A DNA stretch of 64,000 nt from assembly GCA_017960905.1 (NCBI GenBank), contig JAGCYH010000041.1, forward strand, positions 62,001 through 126,000, in the 5' to 3' direction. The notes below the pieces were generated by a model. The model was not told the DNA's origin. It made no database searches and was given only the letters and a program-made list of their open reading frames with translations. The translations under genes were made by a program, and so were the position numbers. The DNA is from Bacteroidales bacterium (GTDB taxonomy: Bacteria; Bacteroidota; Bacteroidia; Bacteroidales; Marinilabiliaceae). Shown here in pieces: positions 60,732 to 64,000 of this stretch (the first letter of the stretch is position 1; every line of letters starts with the position of its first letter).

Positions 60732-62055
60732 AAAACCGGCAATCGTGTTGCTTATGTTGCTCGCTGCCAACAAGTTGGCAGCGCAAACAAACACGTGGTC
60801 GATGCAGCGGTGCGTCGATTATGCCATCGACAATAGCATTCAGATAAAGCAGTCGAAGCAGAATCTCGACAATAAGGAGCTCTCGCTCAACACCAGCAAA
60901 TGGCAATGGTTGCCGAGCATAAATGCCAATGTGAGTGAGAATTACGATGTCGGGAGGTCGCCGTCGAAAGACGGCACCATAAAGGACATCAGCTCGCTCA
61001 ACTCGAGCTTCAACTTGAACGCGTCGGTAACGCTTTTCAGCGGACTGAAAAACGTGTACAACCGTCGCGCCCACGAGAGCGAGTACAACTCGGCTCTCGA
61101 GGGTCTGAAGTCGGCCAAAGAGAGCATAACGCTCAATATAACAACGTATTACCTGAAGATTCTCTATCAGAAGGCCATACTTCAAATTGCCAAAGATCAA
61201 TTTGCTCTGAGCGAGAAACAGCTCGCTACAACCCGAGTGATGGTGGAGAACGGCAAGGCGCCCAAGTCGAACCTCTATCAGGCTGAGGCTCAGAAAGAAC
61301 AGGACCGCATAACGATAATCAGAGCGCAGAATGATGTTGATATGGCTATTCTCGACCTTGTGCAAGCTCTTGAATTAGAGGTCGATAGTACTTTCGACAT
61401 TGAAAACGTTGATATTGAGCAACTCATAGCCGCATACGCCGACGGCTTGCCGTCGGCCGATGAGGTCTATCAGAAATCGCTCTCGCTGACGCCACAACTC
61501 AAAGAGCAGCAGTATATGCTCGAAAGTCTGCGCAACAATATCTCGGTGGCTAAGGCAAACTACTATCCTACAGTGAGTTTGTCGGCTTCGTACAGCAATG
61601 CCTACTACCGCTATCAGGACATGGACAACGTGTCGTTTGGCGACCAGATTACCCAGAATGCGCGAAAGACCATAGGTCTTTCGGTCAACATTCCGATTTT
61701 CAATAAGTTACAGTCGCGCAACAATGTCCGCAGTCAGCGTTTGGCGGTTACAAATCAGGAGCTGGCAATAACTGATGCACAGAAAAGCATCTACAAAGAG
61801 ATTTGCACCGCCTGCGCTAACGCGCAGGCAGCCAGCGAAGTACTGAAAGCTTCGGTGTCGTCGGTGCTCTCGGCGCAGAAGTCGTACGAGTATGCGCAGA
61901 TAAACTACGAAGTGGGCAAAAGCACCTACATTGAGCTCGACGAGATAAAGTCGAAATACATGCAGACTCTCGCGCAACAAGTTGAAAATCAGTACGATTT
62001 TGTAATGAAATGCAAAATCATAGAGTATTACATGGGCGAGATGGGGAATCAGTAA
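60715..62055 (+). CDS. TolC-family outer-membrane efflux protein
   Basis: 446 aa. Signal peptide 1-23 (ANKLAAQ), then two repeats of long helix, barrel strands, helix: ALEGLKSAKESITLNITTYY, TTRVMVENGKAPKSNLYQAE, and near the C terminus INYEVGKSTYIELDEIKSKY. Barrel strands at INANVSENYDVGRS and VSLSASYSNAYYRYQ. Forms the outer-membrane duct. It is the only TolC in the window, so the island MacAB set could also use it. Confidence 0.93.
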   Translation: MGKYFRKPAIVLLMLLAANKLAAQTNTWSMQRCVDYAIDNSIQIKQSKQNLDNKELSLNTSKWQWLPSINANVSENYDVGRSPSKDGTIKDISSLNSSFNLNASVTLFSGLKNVYNRRAHESEYNSALEGLKSAKESITLNITTYYLKILYQKAILQIAKDQFALSEKQLATTRVMVENGKAPKSNLYQAEAQKEQDRITIIRAQNDVDMAILDLVQALELEVDSTFDIENVDIEQLIAAYADGLPSADEVYQKSLSLTPQLKEQQYMLESLRNNISVAKANYYPTVSLSASYSNAYYRYQDMDNVSFGDQITQNARKTIGLSVNIPIFNKLQSRNNVRSQRLAVTNQELAITDAQKSIYKEICTACANAQAASEVLKASVSSVLSAQKSYEYAQINYEVGKSTYIELDEIKSKYMQTLAQQVENQYDFVMKCKIIEYYMGEMGNQ

Positions 62056-62110
62056 AGAAAGCCAAATAGCCAAAGAGGAATTTTATTCCCGTGAGCATAT
62101 TCAATATTAT

Positions 62111-62154
62111 CGGCAGCAATGTAGGCATCTTTGATGCCTGCAATTTGGCTGCCG
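62111..62154 (+). terminator. Long imperfect hairpin after tolC
   Basis: Outer arms CGGCAGC / GCTGCCG and inner arms AGGCATC / GATGCCT (loop TTT) with a mismatched middle, followed by TCTTTATT. Probably the operon terminator, 56 bases after the tolC stop. A 76-codon frame across this region is not credible. Confidence 0.6.
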
Positions 62155-62251
62155 TCTTTATTCTGACCGCCAACTTCAACCGTATATTTTCTATCGCACG
62201 GGGCAAAAAACCACGCTCACCGAAAAAAAATGAAATTTTTATGTTAAAAAA

Positions 62252-62308
62252 TTTGGTTCTAAAAATCAATGTCCATTATATTTGCACTGTTATACTTAAC
62301 TATAACAG
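62252..62308 (+). promoter_or_regulatory. Promoter and operator of the ABC-2 operon
   Basis: TTTG at 62252-62255, 21 bases, TATATTTG at 62277-62284, then the perfect palindrome CTGTTATA-CTTAAC-TATAACAG (62287-62308) and CATAACGA. Matches the MacB-TolC promoter in spacing and sequence. Confidence 0.8.
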
Positions 62309-62337
62309 CATAACGAAATAACAAAAACTAAAACGAT

Positions 62338-63147
62338 ATGATAAAGATTGATAATCTGACGTTTTCGTACTCGAAGAAGAAGGCGTTGTTCGACAACCTG
62401 AACCTCGAGATTGACGGTGGCGGCATTGTGGGTCTGCTTGGTCTCAACGGCGCCGGCAAAACCACGCTGATTAAACTCCTGTGCGGCTTTATGTTCCCGA
62501 AATCGGGAACAATAGATATTCTGGGCTTCACGCCCAGCAAACGCTATGCCGACTTCTACGCAAACATCTATTACATCCCCGACGAGCTTAATCTGCCCTC
62601 GCTCTCGGGACTTAAGTTTGTAGAGCTCTACAAACCATTCTACAAAGATTTTGATCAGGCGAAGTTCGATCGCCTGGTGCAGAACTTTGAGATTGACGTC
62701 ACGGCTAAGCTGAGTCGCATGTCGCTCGGACAGAAGAAGAAGTTCATTGTGTCGTTTGCCCTCGCAACGAACAGCCGCATAATGTTTTTCGACGAGCCCA
62801 CCAATGGGCTCGACATTCCGGCTAAGAAGTACTTCAAAAAAGCCATCGTAAGCGAGACAACCGAGCAACAGCTCATTCTCATCTCGACCCACCAAGTGGC
62901 TGATATCAACAACATTATCGACCGCGTGGTGATACTCGACGATGGCCGCGTAGTGCTCAACAAAACCCTTTGGGACATCACTCAGCAGTACGCTTTTGTT
63001 ACAACTGACTCGCCTCAAGGAGCAGGCGCCATCTACGCCGAAGAGGCAGCGGGCGGCTACCGCGCCGTGGTGCCAGCAAATGGCCAGCAGACCGAGGTAG
63101 ACCTCGAACTGCTCTTCAGCGCCCTCACAAACCCTCAAAAACGCTAA
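62338..63147 (+). CDS. ABC transporter ATP-binding protein (YtrB-like)
   Basis: 269 aa. Walker A LLGLNGAGKTTLIK, Walker B MFFDEPTNGLDIP, switch His in ILISTHQVAD; the signature is degenerate (RMSLGQKKKFIVSFAL). The C-terminal 60 residues form an extra domain (YAFVTTDSPQGAGAIYAEEA). Of the ABC-2 exporter type that is often controlled by GntR/YtrA regulators, which fits the palindrome upstream. Two permease-like genes follow. Confidence 0.9.
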   Translation: MIKIDNLTFSYSKKKALFDNLNLEIDGGGIVGLLGLNGAGKTTLIKLLCGFMFPKSGTIDILGFTPSKRYADFYANIYYIPDELNLPSLSGLKFVELYKPFYKDFDQAKFDRLVQNFEIDVTAKLSRMSLGQKKKFIVSFALATNSRIMFFDEPTNGLDIPAKKYFKKAIVSETTEQQLILISTHQVADINNIIDRVVILDDGRVVLNKTLWDITQQYAFVTTDSPQGAGAIYAEEAAGGYRAVVPANGQQTEVDLELLFSALTNPQKR

Positions 63148-63151
63148 TACC

Positions 63152-63805
63152 ATGAGAGATTCGTTCAGCTTGAGAAGGATGGTGCTGTACATGAGGTCTA
63201 TGTTGCCGTTTCAGTCCGTGATGTTTCTGACGATGCTTGCAATGCTGCTTTTATTTACAATAATGTTTGCAATAATGCCGTCAAAACAAGAACCCAATCT
63301 GTTAGGGCTGATGGGTATGATGTATGGTGGTGCTTATGTGCTCACTCTAATGCCTTTTTTCATCAACGTCGTAAGTCTGAACGTCTTGCCTATATCACAG
63401 AAAGAGGCGTATTTAGGCAACTCTTTGTGCGGAATTATTTTGGGTGTTTTGCTCGTTTCTGTAATTGTACTTGTGGCATATTTGGCGCAAAAGCTGATGC
63501 CCGAAAAAGAGGTAGGCGACATCGCAATTTACATTAAAAACTCATTAGTGTTTGTTGTTTGCGTCTGCGGTTTCGCCTTGTTCTTGGCTCTGATGCTTGT
63601 TAATGTTATAGTGCCAACGTCCAACATAAAAAAGAAGGCTCTTTTTCATTTTATAGTATTTCTGTTAACAATAGCGGTCATACAAATAGATGGCGTTCAG
63701 GCTTTTATAAGAGAACTGATAGCCAACAATCTGACGGTCACTCTATTAGTGGGGTTCGCTTTGTGGTTTGTGAGTTTTTTCATTTTCAAAAGAAGACTAA
63801 TTTAA
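63152..63805 (+). CDS. ABC-2-type permease, copy 1
   Basis: 217 aa, six membrane helices. Opens with RDSFSLRRMVLYMRSMLPFQ, which recurs in the next gene (RRDSFSVQRIILYMRAIAPS), so the two permeases are paralogs and probably pair as a heterodimer under the one ATPase. 4 bases after the ATPase gene. Substrate unknown; lipid, peptide or antibiotic export are all possible. Confidence 0.8.
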   Translation: MRDSFSLRRMVLYMRSMLPFQSVMFLTMLAMLLLFTIMFAIMPSKQEPNLLGLMGMMYGGAYVLTLMPFFINVVSLNVLPISQKEAYLGNSLCGIILGVLLVSVIVLVAYLAQKLMPEKEVGDIAIYIKNSLVFVVCVCGFALFLALMLVNVIVPTSNIKKKALFHFIVFLLTIAVIQIDGVQAFIRELIANNLTVTLLVGFALWFVSFFIFKRRLI

Positions 63806-63818
63806 GTTATAATTGCTT

Positions 63819-64000
63819 ATGAATGAGAATTTTAATAATAATGTCAGGAGAGATTCGTTCAGCGTCCAGCGCATAATACTCTATATGCGTGCTATTGCAC
63901 CCAGCATGAAGATTTCGACTATAATACAGCTGGTATTTCCTGTGTTTATAGGCACGTATATGATGCTGATGATGCGTGGAATGACGGAAATAGTGCCAAA
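63819..64000 (+). CDS. ABC-2-type permease, copy 2 (cut by window end)
   Basis: 60 codons are visible from the ATG at 63819, 13 bases after the previous stop. It begins with a polar Asn-rich stretch, then RRDSFSVQRIILYMRAIAPS and the first membrane helix (IIQLVFPVFIGTYMMLMM). Paralog of the preceding gene. The rest lies beyond the window. Confidence 0.8.
   Translation, partial: MNENFNNNVRRDSFSVQRIILYMRAIAPSMKISTIIQLVFPVFIGTYMMLMMRGMTEIVP

Noticed and set aside
62091..62321. 76-codon plus-strand frame after tolC
   Set aside because: It runs through the terminator hairpin, the promoter and the operator of the next operon, and its product has no family features.
1..64000. CRISPR arrays, tRNA or rRNA genes, insertion sequences, replication origin
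   Set aside because: I looked for spaced direct repeats, tRNA cloverleaf ends, transposase motifs and DnaA-box clusters and saw none that I could support.

Overview
The window is one contiguous stretch of a Bacteroidota chromosome, most likely order Bacteroidales. Reasons: a SusC/SusD pair, bactofilin, a BamA locus with tandem OmpH/Skp genes, a PorZ-like protein, a SpoIIE-type phosphatase behind a beta-propeller sensor, and many promoters of the Bacteroidetes sigma type (-7 box TAnnTTTG). I saw no rRNA, tRNA, CRISPR array or insertion sequence, and no gene-free stretch longer than 300 bases.

Layout. 1-404: tail of a TPP-enzyme-like gene. 384-7686 (minus): six-gene membrane complex related to group 4 NiFe hydrogenases (Hyf/Hyc/Ehr type). 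Its large subunit has lost the NiFe ligands and its small subunit has lost most ligands of the proximal FeS cluster. 7953-13702: SusC, SusD and a surface lipoprotein. 13711-20425 (minus): ComF, propeller/SpoIIE sensor, SAP-like protein, lipoprotein, chorismate mutase-DUF3781 fusion, racemase. 20622-28745: M15 peptidase, ilvC, then the envelope block DUF6089-uppS-bamA-skp x3. 28903-29853: AT-rich orphan membrane gene between GC-rich hairpins. 30010-35555: PorZ-like, RdgB, universal stress protein, class III adenylyl cyclase. 35612-41261: bactofilin, a small membrane protein and atpBEFHAG, without atpD or atpC.

41376-56994 is an AT-rich accessory island and the most interesting part. It holds an XRE regulator, an O-antigen-ligase-like protein, a TPR protein, two short double-glycine-leader peptides (60 and 64 aa), an ABC-2 exporter, a Yip1-like membrane protein, a thioredoxin-fold protein, a peptidase-C39 ABC transporter, a MacAB-like export set, and two transglutaminase-like proteins, one of which lacks its catalytic residues. 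Four intergenic regions carry the same design: two palindromes TTRCCA-N5-TGGYAA whose centres are 21 bp apart, ending 31-32 bp before a TAnnTTTG box. The copy next to the regulator is divergent and fits both directions. This predicts one regulon covering the regulator, the ligase operon, both peptides and the export operon: a candidate secreted-peptide (bacteriocin or signal) system that I do not recognise as described.

57164-64000: a second MacB/MFP/Yip1/ATPase/TolC export operon, then an ABC-2 operon that runs off the window. Both start with the same palindrome, CTGTKATA-N6-TATAACAG, just after the -7 box, so they are probably under one repressor that is not in the window. The island set has no TolC of its own and probably shares the one at 60715-62055.
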